A stretch of 64,000 nucleotides of DNA from contig NC_092564.1 in assembly GCF_037975245.1 (NCBI RefSeq), positions 19,792,484 through 19,856,483 on the forward strand. The letters are read 5' to 3'. Below the pieces are notes generated by a model, which worked only from the letters and a program-made list of their open reading frames with translations, was not told the origin of the DNA and searched no databases. Positions within the stretch are counted from its first letter, which is position 1; each line of letters opens with the position of its first letter. Source of the DNA: Apostichopus japonicus (Eukaryota; Echinodermata; Holothuroidea; Aspidochirotida; Stichopodidae). Shown in pieces: positions 25,052 to 46,801 of this stretch. A program made the position numbers and the translations under genes.

Positions 25052-25573
25052 TTAATGTATCGTTGTTAACATCTAGGATATACCTATTTTCTGAATACCC
25101 CCCCCCCTCATACACCCCAAACGAAAAAAGTCCAAGATTTCCTTTTCTTTTAACAGATGAGAAAGAAGGGAGGGGGCATCAGGGCTGGACGAATGTATGA
25201 AATAGGCATTTCAGAAAGAAAGTGACTGAGAACCAACATGAAAAAGCTTCACATGAATTTACTAGCATTAAAGTATTCTTGAACGGCATATGCATGTCAC
25301 GCGGCGATTAAGTAAAGTTAAAGAATCTTTTTTTTTTCTTTCTGACTTACAAAAGATCCCGATTTCAATCGTTATAGAAATACGTGACTATCTAGCAATA
25401 CCGATCATATAGTATCTAATCTTCAAAGCAATTTTTCTTTAACATTGTATATCTACAAACAAGCATCTCCATTACCTTCGATATTTTGGTTGATCCATTT
25501 CAGAGCTTCGACTTGATCAAGTAGCCCAAAATTTCCTGGAGAGGCGCCGTCACCTGAAACAGAAAGTTCGAAG

Positions 25574-25580
<7 letters not shown>

Positions 25581-25657
<77 letters not shown>
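25581..25657. repeat. (TA)n microsatellite in copy A intron 3
   Basis: About 77 bases of TA dinucleotides. The orthologous tract in block B (about 40136-40152) is much shorter. Confidence 0.9.
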
Positions 25658-25659
<2 letters not shown>

Positions 25660-28191
25660 CTATTCTAACTTTGCAGCCTTATGAATATTAATTTTTAATA
25701 GCCATTCAGACTTCATTCATATTTAGAATCCAACTTTGTTGATTACGGTATTTACTCGGTAACACACATACACCCATGCTGTGTGCGGAAAACGTTACTA
25801 CTCACCGGTATCAAGGAATCCGAGGGCGCCCACTCTGTAGTTGATGGTAACAACGACAATGTTTCCCACGGCCGCCAATGGTGTGCCACTATAGTCGAGA
25901 TACATAGATGAACCTATGGTAAATCCACCACCGTGATAAACACCATCACTGGGACTTTTTCCGTCTGGTGACGTAAAGTGATTGTCGTGTAAAGAACAAT
26001 TTACGACTGATCATTTAGAATCACAATTAGGAAGGGCATAAAATACTTAATATGGGCTCAATCACAGTTAACATTGCATGCCGGGCGTATGTATAAATTT
26101 ATCCAATCCACGCATCTCCAACATGCAATAAAATTAGTTAACATTTATGAATGATTGTAATAAATATGAAATTTGTTTCATTTGCCAAATGAATTATAAT
26201 ACAGTTTGTTAAAAAGATTATCGGTCGGGGCATTGTAACTGCCACTTCTAGTGTTTAAAGAAGAAGGGGTGGGGTGGGGGGGGGGAGCATCTTTCTTTAA
26301 AAAATATGACTCAAATAGTGACTGGATTCAGTATGACTCATAACTCCAATGAAAGACCTACTATGATATTCGATATCAATATACTAATGAATTTCTACAC
26401 CACTTGTGACCTTATTTTTTTCTTCTCTGTTCTGTCGAGTTATGTGTGGACCAAGGTCATTAAACATTGAATCCAGCGGCCAAGACATTGAATTTTTGAA
26501 TGGGGGTGGGTGGGGTTGGGGAGGTCAAAGGCTAATATCTAGAAATCCAAAACAGACATTTAGAATTGTGACCCGCATTTAAACTGATATTTTCTTCGCA
26601 TGACTGCAAATTGAAGAAAAAGAAATGAAAACATGAATAAACAAAGAGAAAACGCTTCTTACCAACCCGTTGGGTGCATAAATGTTAAGATAAAGACAAT
26701 CCTCACTCTGAGGGGAAGATATGTTGAAAAAAAATGGATCGAGATATTGTGGGCACCAATCTGAAAAAGTAGTAGCATTAAAAATCCCTTCCCAGCTCTG
26801 CTTGGGTTCTGGAGGCATGAATCTTTTAGGAGGCTCTGCGTATGGAACGCCCTGAACGAAAAGAAAAGGAAGCAGAAAGTTAAAAGATTCATAATTTAAG
26901 TTATTGACACAAATAGCATTATTTCTATAACATGGTGTTACTTTGCCTGTATGCGTAAATGAGTGTTGTTTTTCAGATGTTCAGTGGACGATGCCGTGCA
27001 GTTGTGCAACACATGCATGTACCGAGTACAAAGGGTCAGAAATGTATCAAAACTCAGGGAGTTTAATTAAGTACCTTTTACTGTGTATAAATATAGTGTT
27101 TCTATATAGTATGCACTCGACTAATTAGCCGTTTCATAAGTCAAATAGTGCTTTATATTAAAACTAATCATATTTATTCAAAATCGTCCAAATGTTTAAC
27201 CTCTCCGTAATTACTTGGAGTAAAATGGTAGAGTGACAATTACGAAATGACCCACCCCCCCCCCCTCCCCAATTACGATATTGCAATTTCATTGACAGGA
27301 TTTCGTCTGATCACATATCCGAGTTTTAAGCCATCAATAACTGAATTATATTGAGTTTGATACTCTTTCTCTCTACTAGGTGGTAACTGGGCATTGCGTA
27401 ATTAGTGCAATACTCGTATACATACGAATCATCTACGGCATAAAATTAATCTATTCCGCTGAATTTCCCCTCTCGTGACGTGGCTAGGCGGAAGAAGCCA
27501 ACGAGAGCTGCAGCATTTTCAGACAAGTTCCTATACTCTTTTAGCGTAAGTACTAGAGAGAGGAAGAACTCTCAAATTTAGCCAGTAAGGACTGGTAGGC
27601 TGTGTGCGTGTGTCTGTGGGGGGGGGGGGTGGGGCGCATAGGAAATCCGCCCTTCAGTACACTAACGTTCATTTTTCGCCACTGGTCACTTCTGCACATT
27701 CCACGGTTATAAGTCTGGAACATTAGCCTGTGTGTTAAGTAATCAATTCACCAAGCAAAGGAAAAGAGCTTGGAAAAGTAGCTTCCTCAGCTCAAATTTC
27801 CAGTGATCTACCACAAGAGCCAAATAAAATGCCTGAGGCAAGGGAACTGCAATGGCAGTGGTATTTAAAGGCGCATTTTCAAATGGGGGGGGGGGGTTGG
27901 GTTGGACGCGGCATGCATGTTAACAATATATATTGCCTGCAGGCGTAGAGTGTTACATTAATGAAAGCTTGCTTTCAGGAGACTTAAATAATATTGAGGG
28001 TAAATGCATACCCGATTAGCACTTACCTTGAATACGTCAATTTTCATAGACACGTTGATATATTCATTTTCTACGAAGTCCTCCGTGGTGCCCCGCAGTG
28101 CTCCTTGTTCCACGTCCACAATAACATCAGTTGCCTTCACAGATGTAAATAACAGAACAATTGCTACCAAGGTGAACCTGAGGTAAAACAT

Positions 28192-28992
28192 GTTTGCAAC
28201 TTTAAAAGAATGAAATTTTTGCAACATCGCTTGAATATACGGTCTAAAAATAGTCAAGAATGGCGAAGCGCGTATACAGGAAAGGGACAGGTGTCGTGAG
28301 TGACTTTCCGGTTCTAAAATATATGGTGATTTTGCAGTACCGTGCCGACGAGACCGAAGTCCAAATTTTCACACTTAGCAAAGAGACGATATCATAAAAC
28401 ATATATTAACTAACTCACCTAACTGTTTCTCTGTGTCAAATTGGTTAATACGAATAGGACACCGCTTTCATAATTCATTAATAAAGCTGCCATTGGTGTC
28501 AAATGATTCTATTGTTTTTCATGACGTCGTATATTTGCCATTATTAACTAATTAGATCAATTGAATTGAGATAAGAATATTGTGAGATCAAAGGGTGGTT
28601 CGAGCTGAAATAATTATATCACTGACTTGGTCTGTAAAGCGCACGTCACTAAATTATGTATACGATCACGCACATTAATAAACTTTACAAAATGAAATTG
28701 ATTGACACGCTGTATCTTTCTTCCCAAGTATGAAAGGTTTAGGACTATAAAGTATCATAATATAGTTTAGGATCCACAAGTATCGACTAGTTTCCGAATA
28801 TTTTTTATATTTCATCCAGATATAACACTTTTTAAATATCTGCGTGCATTACGTGCGCGATATATATGTTCATCGATGTATTATGAATTTCAAGTTCACT
28901 TAATTGTAAAGTTTCCCTAATGAAGATTTCCGGGGAGGTCCAAGGCGCAGCTTCCTGGTGAGAGCAGTTACACAAAGATCATTTGATAAATA
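28192..28992. other. Upstream flank of cholinesterase-like copy A
   Basis: 5' leader and probable promoter region of the minus-strand gene. No convincing TATA box was identified. It is shared with block B up to about 28855, after which block B carries different DNA. Confidence 0.45.
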
Positions 28993-29322
28993 CCGGTGCT
29001 GTGGTCGAGTGGATAAAGGCGGTGGCATTTGAAGCTATGAGGCTTAGCAATCGGGAGGTTCGGAGTCCGATCGCCGGCCGGGTCAAAGTATGGAGGTAAA
29101 ACCTCCATGGTCATAGTAAGGTGGGTTTTTCAACAAAGAGCAATCTACGGTTTTCCCATCTGAAACGACTTTCTAAATTGAAAAGATTCCAAATTTGAGT
29201 TAAAATGTTGAATTGGAAGCCACCCAAGGTGAAAGGTGTAAACCAATAGTCCTTGCGGGCTTCTCCCACATTCGTGGTCACTTAAGCATCATAAAAATAA
29301 CTACCTGATTATTATTATTAAT
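28993..29322 (+). mobile_element. tRNA-derived SINE, block A copy
   Basis: The head resembles a class II (Ser/Leu-type) tRNA: box A TGGTCGAGTGG at 29002-29012 and box B GGTTCGGAGTCC at 29057-29068. The element runs through CACCCAAGGTGAAAGGTGTA and ends in an ATT microsatellite tail. RNA polymerase III would transcribe such an element. The cloverleaf is degraded and the tail is attached, so it is not a functional tRNA gene. The same insertion is in block B. Confidence 0.75.
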
Positions 29323-30590
29323 ACGGTATAGGCCCTACCACTGTGCAATCTGTACAGTTTCCCCAAAGGTAACACTTTTTGACATTTTGGCGTTCCACAG
29401 AAGTGACACTAACGAAGCTTCCTTAGCAGTTCGTTAGCAACGAGAAAATATGAACAAATCAAGCAGTTCTTCGAAATCTTGTGACCGGATATTTAATTAA
29501 AGTGAAAGAAAAAATGAAAAATTGACTGGGAATTAGTCCGAATTTATTTTGCATGACTTAAGTGTAAGACACTGCTAACTCAAGAAATTATATAAGGTGT
29601 TTTTAATTTATACAAGTAAACTTAAGTTAGGCTAGGCCTAGGCCGTGATTGTAAACTAGCCTAGGCCTAACGTTGCAGAAGAGTGCTAGACAAATACTAG
29701 TATTATATTGTTATTATTATTAGGCTAGACCTATGTTGAGTACGAAGGCAACTGTAATGTTGGCCCCAAATTAGTCTTGTTTTGAGGGGGTTGTCTAAGG
29801 CTGATGAAAGAATGCTTTCCTCTAAGTTAGATAACAAATGAACTGTAAAGTAAAATAATAGTACAGTAAATCAAATGTCAAGTTAACCAGAGTGCAAAAG
29901 GGTATAGGCCCAGGCAGCAGAATGGGCCTCACAAGTCACAGTTAGGCCTAGCGTAGGTAGTTATTGGCAGCCTACATTGACAGGAAAGCTATAACAATCT
30001 GGGAGTGAATAAAGTTATTTTATAGAAAAGAGACTTGAATGCACATAGTCAAGTGTTCTTTCTGATTTGTTATGGCATTTCCTAGTATACAAAAACAATG
30101 TCTAGTTCCGTCGCCTCAACCCAATTACTATTGTACTGTTAAGTTCTAACTTTCATTCAGTTTTTTTCTCTTGCTTTTGCTAAGCAATTGCCACATTTTG
30201 ATCAATATGGCTAAATTAGGTGACCTATTCTTCTGTCATCTAGGCTGTCATTTCTATCGCGTGCCGTTTCATTCAACACTCTACCCGCCGAAAAAGACTA
30301 GGATCCGATCTTGTCAGTTTTTTAACATCTAGTTAAGAACCCTTTTACGCAGATAAAATTTCAGTTGAGAAACATTCCACAGTCAAATAAGCCTATTGTT
30401 GATTAACAGACTTTATATGTATAGAGCTGCAGCACTTTGTTGCCTGTTGTTTAACGATCGGCGTTCCAAGTTCCAAAACAGCCTTTTCGATAAACGTTTA
30501 CTAGCTAAAGTTGTATCAAAGACAATTACTGGCTAATGGCTATAGTTGTATCAAAGACATTTCTGGCTTATCTTTGTATCTACAAGTATC
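29323..30590. other. Distal part of block A, no gene seen
   Basis: AT-rich sequence with many AGGCCTA words (for example near 29637-29670). It is shared with 47943-49340 except for a 490-bp insertion there. Similarity to block B ends at about 30205. Confidence 0.5.
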
Positions 30591-30594
30591 AGAA

Positions 30595-31176
30595 GTTGGG
30601 TTTTGGGGGTTTAAAAGTGATATTGAATGAGGTGTCTCAAGTTAGCAAGAGGCCATGGAACCAGAATGAACATTCGGGAAGGGCCGTTTCCTGCCATCTG
30701 GGGGGTTTGTAAAACCAAAAATTTTCTTGTACGCTCCGCACCAGCCGATGGTGGCGCTCCGCCCAGGTAGTCGTGTCTACAACTTTGCAAATCCTGGCTA
30801 CGCCCCTGACTATGAATGAGTTTCTCAAAGCTGTTTCGAATGGAAAAAAATTGTTAAGCTCTTAACAAGAAATAAACTCTAATTCGGCAGATTCCTACTT
30901 TAGCAATTAGCATGATTTCACATCATTTTGACTCCAAAGAAAACTTGTTCCTTGTTTCCCAATTTGCACATTGGATATTGCAGTGCTAGTATGCATTTTT
31001 TCGTTGAGAGGGGGGGGGGGGGTGCGTTGATGGAGTGATGTGTAAACGCAAATAAGATAATACAATAAGAGTTATAAAGGGGACTTAATATCAGGCTGCA
31101 TCAGTCCAATCAAATTTCTCCAAAGTGCCCCTGACGTCGGTGCCCCCCCCAGATTAAAAGTGCTTCCGCCGCCCTT
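30595..31176 (-). mobile_element. hAT-like MITE relative at the junction between duplication blocks
   Basis: This stretch is the reverse complement of much of the element at 46802-47440. Shared words are GATTAAAAGTGCTTCCGCCG, GTTATAAAGGGGACTT, CCATCTGGGGGGTTTG and TCTTGTACGCTCCGC. Its right end GCCGCCCTTG lies about 20 bases before block B begins. The left boundary is approximate and no clear target duplication was found. Confidence 0.6.
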
Positions 31177-32486
31177 GTCGAGCAGTCCCCCCCCCCACAC
31201 CCCTCTTTGTTCCCCAAGTATAGAAAATTTATTGAAATGTAAAAGTTTCCACGGGAAAATATTTTGGTATTTATTTCATAGAAAATCTGAGGGGTATTTA
31301 CCTTCCAAAACGTCCGTTGAGATCAATTTTAGTCATTCATAATTTTGATTTAGTTCTTGTTGACCTTAACGTCTTGATTATTTATGGAAAAAGATTTTCA
31401 ACCATAAATGGACCCGTTTAAGTGGTAGAGTAACTGAGTCAAATCAATCATTGTTTCATGTATGATATACTTGAGCTGCCGTTCTCTCAGCCCTTGGCTC
31501 ACTTACAACATTGCGATCAATGTGACGGTAATGGACATCTCGACCCAAGCTGGAACACTTTATGGTATTTATAGGATATATACTTTTCAACGGAAATGTG
31601 ACACAGCATTGGACATACAACGTTACAATCGCGTTGTCGTGGGGATTAGAGTGGATCAGTGTAGTGAACATCGTTTGGTTTTCGCGCCAAAACTCTATAC
31701 ATCTAGGATAACTTTTCTTCAAATGTATACGCTAATGTGCATGTGCAGCTGGATTACGCTCTTACGTATGCGCACGCACACTGTATTTAATAATATACTA
31801 TACTAAGCTTTTGCACCGACTAAATTTATCCATTGCTGCTCTGGACAAGAAAAAAACGTAAGTAAATTTCGCTATTGAGCAGACGAACGCATTGTCGTAA
31901 ACCTATCATACATGTAATAGTAATTCTTACCCCGTCTTGTACTAACTTAGTGTACTTACAAACGGTATATCTGATAACAGAGAATGAATCTCAATGTATG
32001 TAAGTGTCGTCATTTAGTAATCATACAATATGTTTGTACTTTTCGCTATTTATGCTGAATTTATATCTTCATTGCTTTTTATTATGTATAACTATGCGGC
32101 AACCTTTTCATGCATGTAATACGCTTATTAATTCTTTTATAAATTTTCATAAAATGTTGATAAATAATTAGAAGATGCAAAATGCTTCAAACCTGAAACA
32201 AAAAATAAAGAGACCATTTGGACGTTTTTTTTTTGTGGCGAATTTTCTTTCATGGAAAGTGGTTTTTCTTGCGGTCCTTACAACTTGAAAATATTCTCAG
32301 GCTACACGAAAGACGGCAAAAGAAAAAGACACAAACGGTGATAATATTCTTTCCTTTTTTCTCGTATACAAATCTGGCAAATTGCTAATATTAGTAGACC
32401 ATAGAACGTATGGGCCAACTATAAAAAGCACAGAAACAGAATTAGGGCAGTAATAAAATATTCAGTAGTTGAAAAATGTAAACATA

Positions 32487-32492
32487 TTTATT
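32487..32492 (-). terminator. Candidate polyadenylation signal, cholinesterase-like copy B
   Basis: AATAAA on the minus strand at the position conserved with 17840-17845 in block A. It implies a 3' UTR of about 1 kb. Confidence 0.35.
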
Positions 32493-32620
32493 GCGGCTTC
32501 TCGAATATATTCGGAGGGAGAAATGATTAGAAGCTAGGCATATACATTTACCGGTACATGTTGTTGATTTCTGCAAGTAGCATGAACTTACGGCAGTGGC
32601 CTCAGCGAAGATATTTTAGC

Positions 32621-32828
32621 CGGTGGGATATAGCCTGCAGTCGGTGGAATATAGCCTGCAGTCGGTGGGATATAGCCTGCAGTCGATGGGATATAGCCTG
32701 CAGTCGGTGGGATATAGCCTGCAGTCGGTGGGATATAGCCTGCAGTCGGTGGGATATAGCCTGCAGTCGATGGGATATAGCCTGCAGTCGATGGGATATA
32801 GCCTGCAGTCGATGGGATATAGCCTGCA
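32621..32828. repeat. 21-bp minisatellite, about ten units
   Basis: Unit TCGGTGGGATATAGCCTGCA plus G, with G/A variants (TCGATGGG) and one GGAATA unit. Block A has a single unit at 17982-18000. Because 21 is a multiple of three, it creates long spurious open frames on both strands. Confidence 0.95.
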
Positions 32829-33515
32829 TGCATGACGCTAATCATCTCGGGGAATTGAAGTTTGATCTTTGAAAACTGTTTGTCGCTGCATGGCAGCATT
32901 GATGCCTTCTTTCATAGCGTACTTTGGAGTGCAAGTTGGGGTTTACCTTTTGAGTAGACTATTTGGTGATATTCAGCATTGAGGACCAGATATATTTTTG
33001 GGGAGAAGGTGGGGAGGGGGGCTATGCACCCGGTCAGATATCTCTTTGGTTCATGCCACTAGTATGAGCTATTGAGAATGGAGAGTGGAAGAATGTAAAT
33101 TGTGCTCCCTGTTTAACCACCTCCTGATACGATAAAGCTTTCAGTGTTATCTTTCTTTTAACGTTGCAATAAAGGTATGTATATAGGCCTACTACTCTAC
33201 GAAAATCGACATTAATTTGCAATAGCGCCCTTTTGATAAGACGGTTATAAACAAATGTATACAAAACTAAGCTTAAAAAGAGCTAATAACGCTACAGTTA
33301 CTCTCATAACTGATCTATGTAAAGTGTCGAAGGCATTTATATCATTATATCGCATATGCCTTCTTGAGAACTTACTGGTGATAGAGACAATATAAAGTCG
33401 AACAATTCTTTCGAAAACGTTGAATTTCTAACTTCTAAGATGGGCGCGAAATCAACTGTCGTTCAAGTTTTTATGAGTATGAATTATTCTACACATTTGT
33501 GAAAAGAGAAGTCAA

Positions 33516-42895
<9,380 letters not shown>

Positions 42896-43549
42896 GTTTG
42901 CGACTTTAAAAGATTGAAATTTTTGCAACATCGCTTCGCTTGAATATTCGGTCTAAATATAGTCAAGAATGGCGAAGCGCTTATACAGGAAAGGGATAGG
43001 TGTCGTGAGTGACTTTGCGGTTCTAAAATATATGGTGACTTTGCAGTACCGTGTCCAAAGTCCAAATTTAAACCCTTAGCAAAGAGACGATATCATAAAA
43101 CATATATTAACTAACTCACGTAACTGTTTCTCTGTATTAAATGATTACTACGAATAGGACACCGCATTCATAATTCATTAATAGAGCTGCCATTGGTGTC
43201 AAATGATTCTATTGTTTTTATAACGTCGTATATTTGCCATTATTAACTCATTAGATCAATTGAATTGAGAATATTGTGAGATCAAAGTGTGGTTCGAGCT
43301 GAAATAATTATATCACTGACTTGGTCTGTTAAGCGAATGTCACTAAATTATGTATACGATCACGCACATTAATAAACTTTACAATATGAAATTGATTGAC
43401 AAGCTGTATCTTTCTTCCCAAGTATCAAAGGTTTAGGAACTTAAAGAATAATAATATAGTTTAGGATCCACAAGTATCGACTAGTTTCCGAATATTTTTT
43501 ATATTTTATCCAGATATGACACCTTTTATATACATGCGTGCATTACGTC
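42896..43549. other. Upstream flank of cholinesterase-like copy B
   Basis: Leader and probable promoter region of the minus-strand gene, similar to 28192-28850. No firm promoter element was identified. Confidence 0.45.
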
Positions 43550-45238
43550 ACCAGACTTTTCAGTCTGGGGGGCACAGGGGGGCCACCAGCATTTGATGGG
43601 GGCACTTAGGTGGATACGGGTCGCCGTCTTGGGGGGGGGTCTAAGGGGAGGGGGTTCCCTTCCAGGAGCGGCGGAACGGGAAATTATTGGGGGGGGGGGG
43701 GCTAATGTGTAGAAACTATCTAAGCGGAGCGCCACCATCGGTTGGCGCGGAGCGTACAAGAAAATTTTGGGTTTTTCAAACCCCCAGATGGCCGGAAACG
43801 GCACCTCCCGAGTGTTTTATGCTGCGAATACCTAGCCCTAAAATATGGGTCTCAAGCCTACAATTTCTCAAATTGCACGTAAAAGTCTGTCAAAACATTG
43901 TAATTTGTATATTCGATGGTGTTTTAAGAGAGTAGCTATTACTCGTAGTGTACTCGCAAAGACGTTTTTGAGTGTAGTAAGGGGATGTTGGAGAACTGGC
44001 TGAAATGAAGCAAGCCATTGGCCTAAGACGAAGTTGTGTTGCGCTTACCGGTACTCACACTCACTGCTTCCACTTTTCACGGGGCGTGAAGACGCGGTTG
44101 GGGTGACAATGTGGTCTATAGCCAGGGGACGTGCCCCCAGCATTTACTAAAATTATTACACCTATATAGTTTACGTGTGCATCGGACAGATCGACAAGTA
44201 TGCATTGAAAAATGGGTAGATGCACGTTTCGGAGCCTTGGTAAATATTGAGGGGGCCTATCATGCATTTGCCCCCTCAACTTTTTCATTGAGGGGGAGGG
44301 CTGAGCCCCCCAAGCCCCCGGTTCCGCCGCCACTGCCCCCTCCCCTTTGGAAAATTTACGCATACGGAGAATGGGCTGGATGCAAAATGCTGCCACATTT
44401 GATGCTAAATTCGATCTGAAGATATCTCCAGAAATTGCTATTTTTGAGGTAATGATTTTAACAAGGCGCAGAATTTTGCAGAGGATATGAACCACATGCT
44501 GTCGATATTATGCCTAACCCTATCAATAGAACCTACATTTGTTGAATTAATGTGTGCATGACCCCCGACTCCTTTCTTGTCCTTCTCGTTTTCGCCCATT
44601 ATCTATTAAGATGTTACAGGTTCCAGCATCGTTATTGGTTCCTATCAGGGATCTCACCATGCAATCCAAAGTTTGATCACACATCGAGTATGGCTCAGTA
44701 TGCAGGTGTGAACATTCGCCATTTGTTCCTACAAGCATCTGACCTCAAATAACCTCTGCAGCCCCTACACAACAGGGTTAATATATGGGTCCACAAATAT
44801 AGGCAAGTATGGTGCCTGCGGACCCTCACATTCTGACATTTCGTCAGCTCCTAACCTGTCAACCTCAGACCAAGGCAACATATTGCAGTACCCTCCCTTC
44901 TCACAGTCATGTATAGCTCGCGAAGCGGACGTGTATATCCGCTGGTATGGCGTGAGCACTGACACATTCAATGTAAATATCGACACCTGTTGTGATGGCG
45001 CGGGTTACGACTTCGATACCCGACGTTCAAGGAAAAACTTTTTCATATTTTCGCAGCTCATTTGAAGAAAATACGAATTACTGTGCTTCTTTGTCCTTAT
45101 GAAAAACAAACTCAGATCATGGGAGTTGAATATAACAAAATATATATATATTTTTTTACCAACCCAAATCTCAGATGGGGGGCACTAGGTTTTCCAGGGG
45201 GGCACGTGCCCCCTGCCCCCCCCTGGCGACGCCACTGG
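43550..45238. mobile_element. Composite hAT-like insertion/replacement specific to block B
   Basis: Block A has about 88 bases here (28856-28942). Block B instead has 1.7 kb starting ACGTCACCAGACTTTTCAG and ending CCTGGCGACGCCACTGG. The ends are roughly inverted (CGTCACCAG against, on the other strand, CGTCGCCAGG). Internal GC-rich borders such as GGGGGCACGTGCCCCC and the words AAGAAAATTTTGGG suggest nested members of the same family. No transposase was recognised. Exact target duplications could not be assigned. Confidence 0.55.
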
Positions 45239-45288
45239 GTCCAAGGCGCAGCTTCCTGGTGAGAGCAGTTACACAAAGATCATTTGAT

Positions 45289-45973
45289 TACGGAAGCGTA
45301 GAAGGGACATTGCATTGACGAGTTACCAACTTATCAAAACCACAATTATCTGCAAATTGACGAGTTGACTCACGAGATGGTAACGTGACAAAATTCAGAA
45401 AATTGACGTTTTGACGAGATAACGGATCTCGTCAATGCAACAATTTTCTGCAAATTGACGAGTTGCACACTTACTACCATCTCGACAAAGCGACAAAATT
45501 CAGAAAATTGACGTTTTGACGAGATAACGGATCTCGTCAATGCAACAATTTTCTGCAAATTGACGAGTTGCACACTTACTACCATCTCGAAAAGACGACA
45601 AAATTCAGAAAATTGACGTTTTGACGAAATAACGGATTTCGTCAATGCAACAATTTTCTGCAAATTGACGAGTTGCACATTTACTACCATCTCGACAAAG
45701 CGACAAAATTCAGAAAATTGACGTTTTGACGAAATAACGGATCTCGTCAATGCAACAATTTTCTGCAAATTGACGAGTTGCACACTTATTACCATCTCGA
45801 CAAGACGACAAAATTCAGAAAATTGACGTTTTGACGAGATCCGTTATCTCGTCAAAACGTCAATTTTCTGAATTTTGTCACGTTACCATCTCGACAACTT
45901 GTCAATTTGCAGATAATTGTCGTTTTGTCAAGTTGGTAACTCGTCAATGCAATGTCCCTTCTACGCTTCCGTA
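45289..45973. mobile_element. 685-bp foldback MITE with about 135-bp terminal inverted repeats and 105-bp internal repeats
   Basis: Both ends read TACGGAAGCGTAGAAGGGAC inward, and the inverted similarity continues for about 135 bases with few mismatches. It is flanked by TTTGAT at 45283-45288 and 45974-45979. Block A has the intact empty site ATCATTTGATAAATACC. The interior is a tandem array with exact 105-base spacing (GACAAAATTCAG at 45387, 45492, 45597, 45702, 45807). No protein is encoded; open frames over it are repeat artefacts. The superfamily is unassigned: a 6-bp duplication is not typical of hAT, mariner or piggyBac. Confidence 0.93.
45387..45840. repeat. 105-bp tandem repeat inside the foldback MITE
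   Basis: Four full units and part of a fifth, each with ATTGACGTTTTGACGAGATA, CAATTTTCTGCAAATTGACG and ACTACCATCTCGAC. Units differ by single substitutions (GAGAT against GAAAT). GACGAGAT and ATCTCGTC are inverted around AACGG inside each unit. Confidence 0.95.
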
Positions 45974-46801
45974 TTTGATAAATACCGGTGCTGTGGTCGA
46001 GTGGATAAAGGCGGTGGCATTTGAAGCTATGAGACTTAGCAATCGGGAGGTTCGAGGTCCGATCGCCGGCCGGGTCAAAGCATGGAGGTAAAAACTCCAT
46101 GGTCATAGTATGGTGGGTTTTTCAACAAAGAATCTACGGTTTTCCCATCTGAAACGACTCTCTAAATTAAAAAGATTCCAAATTTGAATGTTGAATTGGA
46201 AGCCACCCAAGGTGAAAGATGTAAACCAATAGTCCTTGCGGGCATAGGCGTACGGGACCATTTCAGTTTGGGGGGCAGAACCTTTTTGTGCCCGAAAGTT
46301 CCCGTGACACTATCTAAGCGGAGCGCCACCATGGGTTGGCGCGTAGCGTACAAGAAAATTTTTGGCACACAATGCCTCTCAGATTGCCGGAAACGGCACT
46401 TCTGAGGCCTTGCAAGTTGCATCAAAACATTCTTTATTTTAAAATCTCACGTTTTAGAAAGTTACACTTCCCGAAAAATTTGGTACATTAGAAGAAGAAA
46501 AAACGGTAACATCACTTTCAAGGGGAAAAATGGGACAGTATATATTTTAAGCTCATATTTAGTTACCTTATTTATTATTTTAACACAGTACTCATCTACC
46601 TCCAGAAAAACATACATTGTTCAAGGACACGAAGGCGGGATAATGTCGGGTGAGACTGCAATTTTTCTCACAAAAAAAGTATAAAATATCACAAAGAATA
46701 TGATAAACCTGCACTTCTAGGCTTGTAGGCACTCCCCCCCCCCCACCATCCATGAAAAAGAAAATGTTTCTTATATACACTCATGTTGGGGATGTCCAGG
46801 C

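Larger units (their letters stand above)
31197..33515. other. 3' flank of cholinesterase-like copy B
   Basis: Presumed minus-strand 3' UTR and downstream DNA, orthologous to 16098-18671 but lacking about 530 bases. No other gene is seen. Confidence 0.55.

Noticed and set aside
29001-29075. Possible tRNA-Ser or tRNA-Leu gene
   Set aside because: A and B boxes are present, but the acceptor stem is not paired, the same unit recurs in block B, and it runs into a SINE body with a microsatellite tail.
30595-31176. LTR retrotransposon at the duplication junction
   Set aside because: No direct terminal repeats, primer-binding site or reverse-transcriptase frame. The similarity is to a short inverted-repeat DNA element.
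32558-32899. Several 70-104 codon open frames with seven-residue repeats on both strands
   Set aside because: They arise from the 21-bp minisatellite, whose unit lacks stops in several frames.
45370-45795. 141-codon open frame with internally repeated protein sequence
   Set aside because: It is the translation of the 105-bp tandem repeat (105 is a multiple of three) inside a foldback MITE, with no start context or splice support.
45387-45840. Regularly spaced repeats resembling a CRISPR array
   Set aside because: The repeats are contiguous with no unique spacers and lie inside an inverted-repeat transposon in a eukaryotic genome.
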